The position numbers and the translations under genes were made by a program. A stretch of 64,000 bases of DNA, from the NCBI GenBank assembly GCA_025617745.1, contig CM046869.1, forward strand, positions 19,050,994-19,114,993, given 5' to 3'. Within the stretch, counting starts at the first letter, position 1. Each line of letters starts with the position of its first letter. A model generated the notes under the pieces. It was not told the DNA's origin, ran no database searches, and saw only the letters and a list, made by a program, of their open reading frames with translations. Source of the stretch: Heliocidaris erythrogramma. Its lineage: Eukaryota > Echinodermata > Echinoidea > Camarodonta > Echinometridae. Positions 45,333-56,930 of this stretch are shown in pieces.

Positions 45333-47477
45333 GTTCACACGTAGAGCGATAGCATCGATGCTATCGAGGTGTCGATGCTATTTTGGTGAAGACCAGATAG
45401 TGTCGAGACCAAACGCTGTCTGAACGCAGATAGTCACGAGATAGAAGCGAGTTTCCAAACTATTCTTGCAGCGAGTTTAGCAGGAGTAAATCTCAGGATC
45501 CAGCGACAAAGCATCGACGCTTTGCGGTAGACCACCCACCGCGCTTGTGACTATTTGCCGTGTGAGCGCAATCGCTGCTATCTTCACTCGCTGCTATTAT
45601 AATTCTATCTGTTTCATGTGGTGCTATAATATAATGCAATGTATGTATTCATGTGATGTACCCTCTTCCCTACTTTTTTTTCTATTATCATTCTGTCTGT
45701 TTCATCTGGTACTGTAATATAATGTATGTATTCATGTGATGTATATAGGGGTATAGTAGGGTAATGTATATACTGTGTGGTAAGGAAGGGTTTTTTTTTG
45801 GGGGGGGGGGCCGGGTTCCGTCTTTTTATCTTTTTCTTTTTTATATATGTGACCAGGCACCACAAAACCACCCAAAAGTCGCACTGTGTGATTTTCAGTT
45901 AGAGATCAATCAATGTGTTTTGGTTGGCATGCATGGTCAAATTTCAGTTTTGGGTATTTCCTGAAAGAGTATACTTTTTTCTAAGTAATCTAAAATGTGG
46001 AGGCACCAAACAATCTAGAAGTGGTATTTTTGCCAGCTTTTTATCAGACTTATGTGTGTCTTCTCTGGATTTTGTTGTATTACTTTTCTTTTTCACGACC
46101 CTGAATACTTGTCTCATTTTAATCTCCCATAAATCTCCCGGAGTAAGTTCTTGCATTGATACTTGTGCACTATGATAAACAGGATATGTCTATGTAGTAT
46201 GCCAAGTTTTAGGACAATCTGATAATCTCTTCATAGAAATTTTCATTGAGTTCTAATCCTCCATTTGTCACCTTAGCACAACACTTTGCAAGTCAGAGTG
46301 CTTCAATAGACTGCAAACTTTAAACCCTTATTAAAGGAGAATGAAACCCTGGGGAAATATCCATTTTAATGAAAAGATAGTAAAGAGAGAAGCAATTAAA
46401 AAAAAGTTCCATCAAAATCGGTTAAGAAATGAAAAAGTTGTGAAAGTTTGAAAAGTCCCGATTTACTTTGTATGGCGATCCTCAAATTGGCTATTTGCTT
46501 CAATGTGGCAGGTTTTTGTGGACAACTCTCCATATGTTTTGTACACAAAATTTCATATTTTCTCCATTATCTCTAAAGATGCTGCTTGTCTCTTTGTGAC
46601 CTCAACATATGTTGTGTAAAATACATTTTACCATGATATACATAGAGCTAAAAAAGAGACAAGCTGTACCTTGAGAGTTAATGGAGAAAATCTGAAATTT
46701 TGTGTACAAAACATATGGAGAGTTGTCCACAAAAACCTGCCACATTGAAGCAAATAGCCAATTTGAGGATCGCCATAGAAAGTAAATCGAGACTTTTCAA
46801 ACTTTCACAACTTTTTCATTTCTTAACCGATTTTGATGGAACTTTTTTTTAATTGCTTCTCTCTTTACTATCTTTTCATTAAAATGGATATTTCCCCAGG
46901 GTTTCATTCTCCTTCTTTAAGAAGTAACATTATGAGGGACTGTGCATTCTTCTCTTTGTACATTGAGTTATGAACATCCAATGAGTTATATATCATTTTA
47001 AAGCTGAGAATCTGCTCTTTCAGAATCAGACGTTAACTAAAGTATGATGTGGTCTTTAGATATTGATTTACATGTGCTTACCAGAGAATATAGTGTGCAT
47101 GCATGTGTTTTATTTTGGCATAAGATTGGAGTTCAGTCAATTTTGACATGTACAAGGTTTATTTAAATTAAGTATTATAACACATGTATTTGCTACTTAT
47201 TTGTATTAACGATATAACAAATGAATTGTTATTGTGTTATTATGTTGATTTGTGAAGACATATAACTTGCGCGCGTTTGACCATGCATACCAATTATACT
47301 CGGGTCACTCTGTGTGGCGCAGTAATTATTGTTTTGGCAGCGGGTGAGCGATGAATAGTCACGAGTGGGTGATAGAAGCAAGTCGATCACGGCCTGTCTG
47401 AACGTACTGGAAATATTTTTGAAACTTACATAGCATCGATGCTAACATAGCATCGATGCTATGTACTACGTGTGAAC
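45333..47477. mobile_element. 2.1-kb non-autonomous TIR transposon
   Basis: The left end GTTCACACGTAGAGCGATAG and the reverse complement of the right end GTTCACACGTAGTACATAGC match, followed on both sides by the palindrome AGCATCGATGCT. TCTGAACG and AGTCACGAG also recur near both ends (45418-45437 and 47357-47403). No transposase ORF is present. A separate 590-bp foldback element lies inside. Superfamily not assigned. Confidence 0.7.
46331..46920. mobile_element. 590-bp near-perfect foldback element, TTAAAGGAG ends
   Basis: The two arms of about 240-290 bp are almost exact inverses. GGATCGCCAT on the right answers ATGGCGATCC on the left, and AGGTTTTTGTGGACAACTCT pairs with AGAGTTGTCCACAAAAACCT. 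The ends are TTAAAGGAGAATGAAACC and GGTTTCATTCTCCTTCTTTAA. The high arm identity suggests recent activity or gene conversion. The transcript would be one long hairpin. Confidence 0.85.
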
Positions 47478-47659
47478 ATAACTAATGTCTCCGACTGGTC
47501 CTCTATAGAAATTCGTTGGCATGGATTTTCCCGACTTTGGAGGGAAGACCTGTCTCATTGGTAGGCCATGATATAGCGTACGGGTATGGATGTACCCCCT
47601 ACGCTCGATGGAAAGAGAGGGGCTATGTGTGAGATTGTTACTTAATTGCTTCGACGGGG

Positions 47660-47731
47660 GCCCGGATAGCTCAGTTGGTAGAGCACTGGTCATGTAATCC
47701 AGGGTCCCGGGTTCGAATCCCGATCGGGGCA
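47660..47731 (+). pseudogene. tRNA-Thr(TGT)-like pseudogene or SINE head
   Basis: A 72-nt cloverleaf can be drawn. The acceptor arms GCCCGGA/TCGGGGC have one mismatch. The D arm is GCTCAGTTGGTAGAGC. Anticodon arm CTGGT-CATGTAA-TCCAG has a mismatch at its last pair. T arm CCGGGTTCGAATCCCGA holds a perfect B box (GGTTCGAATCC), and a 3' A follows. The body from TAGCTCAG to CCAGG resembles animal tRNA-Thr(TGT), whose loop is CTTGTAA; here position 33 is A instead of the universal T. It is therefore probably a pseudogene or tRNA-derived repeat. An A/T-rich stretch follows at 47773-47830. Confidence 0.65.
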
Positions 47732-48243
47732 TTGTAATTTTCTCACATTTACTTTCTTTATGATATATTCAATAAAAAATAAATAAATATTAATAATAGT
47801 ATGTAAATTTTTAAAAAATAGAAAATAGATAAATAAACAAAATATGAATATTAATGAATTGATTAATTAAATAGTAATATAAAAAATCCACATTTTTTTA
47901 CATTCTGGTGGTAAATATACTGGGAGTTTTTATTTTAAAATGATCGCAAATACTCTCGAAAAATGAAATTAAGGCAATTTAAATAGCCTTGTCCACCAAC
48001 TACAGAAATATGCGAACTATCAACATACAGCTATAGCTTTTACAAATAGTGTGGCTTTCCTTTCTTTGTTCGACTGTCCGTGTAAATATTATTTCATGAT
48101 AGAAATAAACTACATGTAGTTCACAGTTGACAAGTTATCATGATAGATCATGAGCGCCACCTACGATGGCATCATTATAATTAGATGTCATGGTTTACCA
48201 TTTTCTCATTCTCTTTCTCTGTTTTTCTCTATCTTCTCCCCGC

Positions 48244-48248
<5 letters not shown>

Positions 48249-48281
<33 letters not shown>

Positions 48282-48345
48282 TCTCTATCTCTCTCCCTCT
48301 TTCTTTCTTTATTTTCTCTCTCTGTCCTCTCTCCCACTCTCTCTC
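48249..48345. repeat. (CT)n microsatellite
   Basis: About 95 bases of CT/TC with few interruptions. Confidence 0.9.
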
Positions 48346-49011
48346 ATGACAGTACTTATTTATTAAAGATAACAATACTCTGGACTATAGTCTATAGTGT
48401 GTAGTTTTTTTTTTTTAATTCTGAATATCTGATGCATGTGTTTACAAAGCACCAATCCATGAATCAACGCAGTTTAAAGACCTCAGCCTGACCCAAAACA
48501 ACCATATATTGACGTAAAGCTTAGTAAACAAAGAATATAATTACCCTGGGTATTCATAGATTTTCGTCTCCGTTTATCCATAAAAAATAAAAAAGATAAT
48601 TTTTTTTTGTCCGCCCCCTCCCTATTGCGTAACAAGAGAGGAAACTGCAGGGGTCGCTAGACGTGTGACGACATGTCATGTATACAGCTCCGAGTGCGTC
48701 TACACGATATGTCGTCATCAAATTTTCACCCCCCGCAAAGTAGCGTTCCTCAGAGACGGGGCCCTCGTCAGAAAAACCACCGGGGCTCAACATTCGGGAC
48801 GCTGTTACTCATTCCACAGGAAACGGAATCTCATGAAGTTGGTTTCAATTTGTTCAGAAAATATATAGCTCCCCGTGGATGAATAAAGTGTATATTTCAA
48901 AATTCGGTCAGGCTGAGGTCTTTAACAATAAACCGCAACGTTTACCACTGAAATGCTCGCTTAGTTGAAAAAGGAAAACATTCATAATACGCTCCCATGC
49001 ATATCAGAGGA

Positions 49012-49139
49012 GCGTTTCATGAAAGGACTTGTCAGATATTTTATCCGACAACTGTTATAAGCTACTAAAATCCTTGCATCTGATTGGCTGAGAGCAAATT
49101 TGTCGGGTAAAATATCTGACAAGTCCTTTCATGAAACGC
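49012..49139. repeat. 128-bp palindromic MITE
   Basis: Ends GCGTTTCATGAAAGGACTTG and CAAGTCCTTTCATGAAACGC are exact inverses, and TCAGATATTTTATCCGACAA pairs with TTGTCGGGTAAAATATCTGA. The centre ATAAGCTACTAAAATCCTTG recurs at 56977, so this and 56931-57061 are one family. Confidence 0.85.
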
Positions 49140-49619
49140 CCCCCTGATCTCACACACAAAAAAACAACGTCCTTTCTGAAATCCCTGAAAGGATAATCAT
49201 CTTTTTTTTTTAAATCTCGCCCCAACTACAAGAAAGAGACCTTGCACACATTGTGTAGACTTAAAAGTACATTAAAGGACACTTTAAAAATCAAATTTAA
49301 GGCGCGCTATACATGGGGACATCGGAAAATACATGTGCATGGGAACTAGGTAAACAAGATATATTATCATCTATACGCAAAAGTGCCCTTTCAAAATGAA
49401 AAATTTGTTTTGTTTTTAAGTCTTTTATGACATAGACAGACGATAAATAGTTGAAATTGTGGCGAGTGGGAATTTGTTGGAAAATCTAAACGGCATTTGA
49501 AATATAATACTTGTGCCCCAACCCCTCTCATGGATGTACCGACCCTACTTTCTTGTTAGACACGGCATCAGAACTTTTATCCAATAATAAGCCTTTGTGA
49601 CGACTAATTTAAAGTTATG

Positions 49620-49760
49620 AATATTCTGTAAAGCACTAGGACCCCGCCTTATAAAGAATTGCAATTGATCGCAACTTAAAATTAATCGCAACTCCGATCT
49701 CTTAAGAACACAGTTGCGATTGGTTTTAAGTTACGATCAAAATTCGAATAAAATTCGCCT
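49620..49760. repeat. Small palindromic repeat
   Basis: GATCGCAACTTAAAATTAATCGCAACT is partly mirrored by AGTTGCGATTGGTTTTAAGTTACGATC. No other content. Confidence 0.5.
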
Positions 49761-49809
49761 CGTACGCCTATGCTTTTGATTTAACTTTATTTTTTATCTA
49801 TTGTAGTCA

Positions 49810-50506
49810 CAGGCGTAGCCAGGACTTTTCAATAGGGGGGGGGGGGGGGACAGACGTGAAAGATCCAACCGCACAGCGAAATTGGTGATGAGCACGCAAA
49901 GTGTGCTCCCCAGGGGGTGGGTGCAGGAAGTTTTCCCCCTCCCGCGAGAAGCGCGAAAGCTCTGACGTTTTAGAGCAAATTATTTTGAGAGAAAGATAAC
50001 GGCTCGGAGCACCCTTTTTTAGGCGGAAAATTATTTCGACGTCCGGACTGCTTTTCTGTTATTTGGACATACTACTGCGCTGTAACAGGAATGGGTGCAA
50101 GGGGGGGGGGGGTCCCCTTTCCGGTGCGAAGCGCGAAAGCTCTGACGTTTTAGCAAATTTGAGAGAAAGATAACGTCTCGTATATATAGCAAACCATTTT
50201 CTAGCCGGAAAGTTAAAGTTCGACGCCCCGACTGCTTTTCAGTTACTTGGATTCAATATTGCACTGTATGTAAGAGGGGTGGGTGCAGGGCATAGGTGCA
50301 GGGATGGGGGAGTTTCCCCTCCCGTGAGAAGCGCGAAAACTTTGACGTTTTAGCAAATTTTGAGAGAAAGATAACGGCTTGTAGCGCCTTTTTAGGCCTT
50401 TTTCTCTCTCTCTCTTACCCCGCTTTTTCGCTCTCGCTTTTTTTTTGGGGGGGGGGTGGCTGAACAGGGGGCCATGGCCTCCCTGTGCCCCCTGTCTACG
50501 CCATTG
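49810..50506. repeat. TIR element with three internal ~190-bp repeats
   Basis: The ends CAGGCGTAGCCAGGA and (reverse complement of the right) CAATGGCGTAGACAGG are related. Inside, GCGCGAAAGCTCTGACGTTT occurs at 49951, 50131 and (one or two changes) 50331, each followed by TTTGAGAGAAAGATAACG. G runs are present at several places. Confidence 0.65.
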
Positions 50507-52300
50507 ATTGTAGTGTTAGTAGCCAGAGTACAATGATTCCTGGATATTTGCCTCATTGCGTTTTGACTGAAAGGCTAGTCTTTAGACAGGTTAATGTTTT
50601 AGCGGATGAACAGGGGAGGGGGCATATCACTCTTGTGCCCCTGGCTACGCCTACTATAGAGAAGCATAATATCCTGCCAATTACATATATATTTCCTGTA
50701 TCTTTCCATGTTTTCTGAAAAGTCGAAAATATGCGGTACCTGGTACAAACATGTTTGTCATGTTTGAAATTGAATACATCATGTTTTCTTGATATTGGAA
50801 GTAGTGATCAGGAAGAAAATAGCACATCACTCCTGACAACGTTCTTCCGGAGGTTAGCGTGGGTGTGCTTTAAAAATGATGAAATTATACGATTTTAAGG
50901 GAACAGTTCTTTTTCTAGAAAATACGCCGCCATTCGTCATCACTTTACGCAGTTACATAACAGGCCTAGGTCTCTTAATTATTATATGCAATTGGTAGCA
51001 TCAATGGGGTGTAATCCTACTGTTTCGAATGCTGATTTAAGTAATTATAAATTCATTAGCGGATCTATATAGAGAATAAAAAATCAGCCGCCCCCCCCCC
51101 CTTCCCCAAACCAATAAGCGTTAAACCTTACGCTATTTGAAAATTGCGGACTCCCCCCCCCCCCCCCCCCCCAGTACCCCCACTGAAAATCCTGACTCCG
51201 TCTCTGAATATACAGTACATGTACCTGTATTGTACGTTTTACAAAATGAATCTTGAAGTTTTGATTATTAGGATCCTGTGTTGACTAGCAGAACTGCTGG
51301 ATTTGTCTCTTTAAATAAATCATATAATTCTCTTTAACATTAGCGTAAACTTCTTTTTTCATTAAAGATTTTACGTGGCAGCAAGCCCAAGCTCATGTGC
51401 CCCTAAATTCAAATGCTAATCATAGGCTCACATTTGCGGCCAAAGTTTTAATATACCGATAGAATGTTGAATAAGATCATAAAATTTAATTTAAAATCCA
51501 TTATTGAAGGGGGTTTCCCTCGGCCCCCTGATTCTTCGGCTAGAATAACGATCTATAAGAGCTTACATCTGACTGCTAAGCAATAAGGAAATATAAATCA
51601 CATGATTAGCTTCATTCTTTCCTATCAAAGTCCCGGTATAACAAAAAATAATGTAAGACAGACTATCACGTGTTTGACGCGAGGCTCACAAATCATAGAC
51701 CTACACAAACAGACGAATATTGCAACCATCATTAAATCATACGCAAGAAGGAACAACACCGTCATGCTAATAATTTCCAATAGATGTATTCAACATTAAA
51801 ATTGTGTCACTCCTGAAGAGTGTGTTGCATGCAGCAAAAAGGGGGAAGCACCTGTTGTGGGGTGGATTGAATAGGAAAATGGAAATGCAAAGTCATGTAA
51901 TTGTGCGGGGAAAAATAGGGAGAAAATAGGGAGTGTTAATTCATAATTTTGTTCTTCTAATTTTAGTTCTTTTTAGATTTTACGGGGTTTCGTCACCACA
52001 AATTCTGTCGGAACAGTAAACACTGTGCACTGTAGGCCAACACTTCCTCGAGATGAAAAGCATTAATTGTCTAACATCATAATTATAAGCACGTGGGAAA
52101 GATTCGAATACGCAATCAACTCTCTAAGGACTGGACCGCTAAACCATTCAATAACCTAATACACATCAGTAGTCCGGGGGCTTGAAGATCCAGGGTTCGA
52201 AACCCGCTGATGAAGATGGATCTACGCCCCTGTAAATATGCAAAGTGTTTAAATGAAAATGGAGAGCGGCCGTCTTTACGACGCAATAAAATTTGTAATT
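50507..52300. other. Non-coding, repeat fragments
   Basis: No exon recognised. Poly-C runs at about 51089-51100 and 51155-51172 belong to G-tract repeat fragments. A tRNA-like B box (GGGTTCGAAACCC) lies at 52194-52206. Confidence 0.45.
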
Positions 52301-52423
52301 GTCATCCCCCGGCTACATTAATGTGTTTTCTCATTCAGTCATCAAGATCACGGCTAACGGGCAGAGGCGGATCCAGCACTTTGTAAAAAGGGAAGGGGCA
52401 TAATTCCGAATGAATATCCGACA

Positions 52424-52468
52424 ACCCCCCCCCCCCCCCCCAAAAAAAAAAAAAAAAAAAAAAAAAAA
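52424..52468. repeat. Poly-C followed directly by poly-A
   Basis: About 17 C bases and then about 28 A bases, in a G-tract element beginning near 52363 (CAGAGGCGGATCCAG). Confidence 0.9.
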
Positions 52469-52870
52469 GATTATGAAAACTTTTCAGGTGCCTTTCGAGG
52501 CGAAAAAGGGGATGGTATATTTTCTTGGTTGTGGAAGTAAAGTACGCCAAGTAGGTTTCAAAACGGGGAACGGTAAGTCAAAAGTCAAGTTGAATAACAC
52601 CACAGGCTGATATCTAAATAAAATGCCTGAACATGTATATAGGCTTTTGCGTAATGAATTCAAATTGAATACCTAATTTTTGTCAAGTACCTATAATTAT
52701 TTCATACACCAGTTACGAATAATTGCATTTCAAAAGTCAAAATGCGAATTGCATTTACAAATATACAAAAATGGGAATTGCATGCATTAAGTTGTTAGGC
52801 CGGCCATGCCATAATGTTTGTCTGACCTAGCAACAACTAATGTGCGCAGTTTTTTATTTCGGCTATTGAA

Positions 52871-52921
52871 CCAGAAGGGTGTTAACTCATATGCTTTACT
52901 ACAGAGTTAACGCCCTTCTGG
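52871..52921. repeat. Short perfect hairpin
   Basis: CCAGAAGGGTGTTAACTC pairs with GAGTTAACGCCCTTCTGG around an 18-base loop, with one G-T-type mismatch. Confidence 0.75.
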
Positions 52922-53494
52922 CTCTCAACAGACGCGAATACTTTGTAACAGGTTAAAATAAAATTACGTTTCTATAGGCAAGCGTGTATTATATTTGACA
53001 GCATTATGAAAATGGTCTATCGAAACGCAATATGATTGTTACCTTGAACGTCCGCTTTTCAAAGAAAAGTGGACGTGTACTGTCGACAACCGAATAACCT
53101 CAATTATGACTAAAATAACTCGGCATCATACCGAGTAATTCAGTGTCAGTTGCTGTTTAATCAAACAGGATATTGAAAAGAAGTCATGAATTCAGGTCAA
53201 CCAACAGGAATATTCTGTCAGAGTTCTGTGATTTCGTGGGACAAAAATGAAATATGGCCTCAAATTAAGAACTATAATATTCCCACAGTCAGATTGTTGT
53301 CACAGTTCAGAATGTGAGGTATACATTTTTGTTGTTCAAGCATGTTGACATAGTTGATGTACCTTTTTTAATCGTAAACTCAAAATAGTTGTTTTATGCA
53401 CAAATATCATGGGGTCAGTGTGAGTGTGAATGTGACCAAGGAGTTGATGTTATTGGGTTTCCAGCTATTAAGCACTTGCTTCAGACATATGGGC

Positions 53495-53615
53495 CTATCA
53501 TTCTGATCGGAGACCGACCTTTAACTATATAAAGACGCGACTCAGTTTCGAACCGGGATCCTTCAGAGTCGATTTATATAGGCGAAGACAAAGTGCTAAC
53601 CAATAGACCTAGCCT
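53495..53615 (-). repeat. SINE-like copy with a tRNA-like head
   Basis: On the minus strand it reads GGTCTATTGGTTAGCACTTT, then CGGTTCGAAACTGAGTCGCG, and ends TTAAAGGTCGGTCTCC. A-box-like and B-box-like words are present. The second half matches the 7SL-headed copy at 31170-31305. Confidence 0.5.
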
Positions 53616-53816
53616 ACTCTACTGACATCTCCAGAAAATGAAATTAAATACAGTCTTTCAATAACAGTGGCGACTCCGAGGGGCACAGGGGCACATGTTT
53701 ACCCCTCCCCACCCACCCTATTCCGACATAAAGAGACACATTTCGTTGAATACGTCACGTACTTGCTCCGGCGACTATTGCTCCGCAGTTAAACACTAAA
53801 CCTAAACCAAACCTTT

Positions 53817-53838
53817 GTCCTAACCCTAACCCTAAAAC
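53817..53838. repeat. Short telomere-like CCCTAA run
   Basis: TCCTAACCCTAACCCTAAAACC, about three CCCTAA units, with degenerate CCCTGACCCTAA nearby. Too short to show a telomere fusion. Confidence 0.6.
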
Positions 53839-54063
53839 CAAATTGCAACCCTGACCCTAATCCGATATATATGACGAAATAAATTGTCGGAGCACAATTC
53901 ATTAAGCACAAACAGAATATGTGCCCCCTAATGGCGCCGCCCCGACAGCAAATTTTATATATCTTATTTTTATTGGGGTTTTTTCGGGTGAGGGCTTGTA
54001 ACAGCATTTCCTGGATTCGCCACTGATTTATAAGGAACTCCTATACATGTAGGCTACTCTTAC

Positions 54064-54246
54064 CCCTTTGGCTTCCTCGAAGCGATACTGGCTAATCTGG
54101 ACGTGACCGATGTTGAAGAGAATCGTGGCGGAGGGGTCATCGATACCCAGGAGGGTCTGAAGAGCGGCGTCAACGTTCCCCTGGTCGAACGTCTGCACGC
54201 CCTCATGCCAGGCCTGGAGCATGTCCTTGTGCGTCTGCTTGCTCAT
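54064..54246 (-). CDS. Third p67phox-like first TPR exon (alternative first exon or relic)
   Basis: ATG at 54246 in a good start context (CGACCATGA) opens MSKQTHKDMLQAWHEGVQTF, then IDDPSATILFNIGHVQISQY and EEAKG, and donor GGG|GTAAGA ends it in phase 0. The 61 codons align with the first TPR exon of both modules; QTHKDMLQAWHEG is closer to module 2 (MTHKDTIATWYEG) than to module 1. No partner exons 2-4 are visible between 54.0 and 40.6 kb. All later exons start in phase 0, so it could splice to exon 2 at 35361, giving an isoform with a different N-terminus from an upstream promoter. It could also be a remnant of a third copy. The open frame and intact splice donor argue for use. Confidence 0.7.
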
Positions 54247-54309
54247 GGTCGATGATGTCGTTATTCGATGTAGAAAATAACACGTTGGAGAAATAAAAAT
54301 CAACACGTC

Positions 54310-56140
54310 CGAATAAAGTAGATCAGTCTAAACCCAAAGCCAAAGGCAAATATTAGTGGTCCCTGCGTATCCCGTCAATTATCGCTGTCATTTCGTGGTC
54401 AGACAAGACTATAATGTGGTTCAGATGTGTGTTATTCTCGGTAAATTAAACACTCTCGATTCGGCAGTCCTCTGATTGGTCCGAAGTACAGATTGTCTTG
54501 AAGTCTTCGTTGGCGTCGATATATTTACCTTCAGAAAGAAATATATATCCTTACAGCATATCCCAAATCTTTGCTTCACAAAACTACAAGCGCCAAGTGT
54601 CATGACCCATATTGAGTGTTTATAGGGACCAAGCAAAGCTGGTAGAGTACTGTTACACAATGTATACCACTATACCAGGAAGCGAGTTCCGATGCATTAT
54701 TACATGTAGTAGTATACTAAATCCCTTGTTATTCCCTACCTCAGCCTGCTGATCGCATACAGAAAAGAACCAAGCGGACACACAATACGCCCGTTAGGTG
54801 ATCACTCTTTTGTTTGGGTTTGTTATGTGTCATTGGTGCTGTGACCTCTAGATATTTCCTAGTCAAACGGATATTTACTGAACATCATTTACGGCACATT
54901 AAATTCACTCTCATATACAAATTATCCAGGTCTAAATGTATGGTTGTATGTAAACATGTACAAATATATATGTATATACATACGTATATGTTCTCTTGGG
55001 GGCTGGAGGGGGGGGGCTATATCATAATGTATAAGGTCCATTATTTGGGATGGTGTGCTCTACTAATGCTGGTTTATTCCATTATGATTGATAGATAATC
55101 ACTATTTTGGGTACATACGGAGTAAAATAAGTCAGGCGGGGGAGGGGGTCAGAATGCAATTGGTGTTGTTGTTTTTCAGCACAAGGAGTGAGAGTCTAAG
55201 AAATTTTTATAAAATTTGAAATGGCGTCCTCAGAGGTCTAAATGTAGACTGTAAAGAGGGCCTGGAATTGCAAACAATATTGCTCAAATTATTTCAAATT
55301 CTACAGACCACATAGCATATATAGCCTGCCTACGGCGAATAGGACCACAGTGCCAGAAGCGCATGGACTTTTGCCCCTTGTTTATTGCATTCGCAACTTT
55401 CTCCCAAATTTGTCTTAAGACATGTAAGATGAGCCCGTACTTTCAAGTTATTATTACTTAATGTTCACAATGACGATGGCGTAGCTTGGGGGTCCTTAGT
55501 GAAATGAGGATTATTTTCATAATAAGGGACGCTTTTCGGCACTTATGTTATTCAAAACAGTATTTTCCTATATTTTATTAGCTATGAATTCATTGTGCTG
55601 TTGCTAATATCATTATGAATAGAACTAATACAAGTAAATCAAAATCATAGTTCATAAACTATGAAGAGAATGGTGAAAGGAACATCCACCCCCACGCAAA
55701 TTAGGGAAGTTATCATTACTTTTTTTATGGGCCGGATCACATTTGCTTGGAGGTTTTGCCCCCTGAAGCCAAGCACTGTACAAGTGCGGCTTGTCATCGG
55801 CTCTTCCATTTTCATTGACGTGATGGTAACAAATGAGCCTGTTACTGTGCACAGCCGCCCCGATGCTTAAAAGTTAACGTGGCTTATTTTAGGACTTCAG
55901 AAGAGCACACTTTGTAAGAGAAAGGGGAAAATAGAAGTGAACATGGACACTTATTAGAAATATTAGGGGGCACTTTAAAGCAGAAGTAAAAACGGGCAAT
56001 TATTGAGGGGATACTCCCCCGCCCCCCCCCCCCAACACGCACACACAAAAACGCGCGTGCGCACACACAGCATTAAATCAGATTTGTTTTTTTAACCTTT
56101 TATTATCAACTCTACGTCAATTCTTTAAAAAACATTTCTT
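54310..56140. other. Possible upstream promoter region of the 54.2-kb exon, then non-coding sequence
   Basis: No other exon recognised on either strand. A G-rich run lies near 55003-55014 and a poly-C run near 56020-56032. Confidence 0.35.
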
Positions 56141-56789
56141 TTAAAGGTCCATTGCAACCCAAATGCAAGTTAGTTTCTGTTCATGTGCAGTGATGCATAC
56201 AACTCATATTTTTTTATTCAAACATCTAAATATGTTTCATAGATTTTTAAATATTTTTTAAATCATTTTCTCAAACATGCTAAGCTCCACCCTAAAAAAA
56301 TGCTCCAGATCTCAATCCTGCAGTGATATCATCAATCATTAGTGAGCTAAGGAGAGACAGTGGTATGTAGCTTTGCCAGAGATGACCATATATTCTAATA
56401 GACCATACAATGTATACATAGTAGTTGCTATGTCAGACATGCTGTAGCATCACCAGGAAAAGAATGGTATTGAGGAGATATTGTTCGAAAGCATGCATTT
56501 CTATTGTGAGCATGTGCTGAGCTGGGGGAAATTACATTCCACTGTCTATCAGTAGAATGTTTGTGTAGCTGACTGATGATTGACAGATGATGTCATTGTA
56601 GGAATGGGATCTGGAGCTTTCTTAGGGTGGGGCTTAGGAGGTTGGAAAAAATATTTCCAAAGATATTTCAAAATCTATGCAACATATTTAGATGTTTCAA
56701 TAACAAAATATTAGTTGTATGCATCTCTGCACATCAACAGCAAAAAAAAACTTGCATTTGGGTTGCATTTGGTTGCAGGGGCCCTTTAA
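56141..56789. mobile_element. 650-bp foldback element, TTAAAGG ends
   Basis: Left: TTAAAGGTCCATTGCAACCC, AAATGCAAG, GATGCATACAACT, AAACATCTAAATATGTT and TAAGCTCCACCCTAA. Each has its inverse in the right half, which ends GGGCCCTTTAA-like at 56789. GCAACCCAAATGCAA-type sequence is doubled at the right end. No ORF of note. Confidence 0.8.
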
Positions 56790-56930
56790 AATCGGGGATC
56801 AGGACAAGGGACAAAGAATCTTGCTATAATGTACGAAATGTTACTAATGTCCATGCCTCGCCCTCTTGTTAGAAGCACCCTTTTCGCCTTTATACAGTTG
56901 AGCAGCTCCAGCACAGCCTACTCCATACCC

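Noticed and set aside
47466-47732. Protein-coding ORF on the minus strand over the tRNA-like gene
   Set aside because: The RSGFEPGTLDYM-like peptide is a familiar false translation of tRNA-derived sequence.
53817-53838. Telomere or chromosome-fusion signal
   Set aside because: Only about three CCCTAA units; chance or a minor repeat is enough to explain it.
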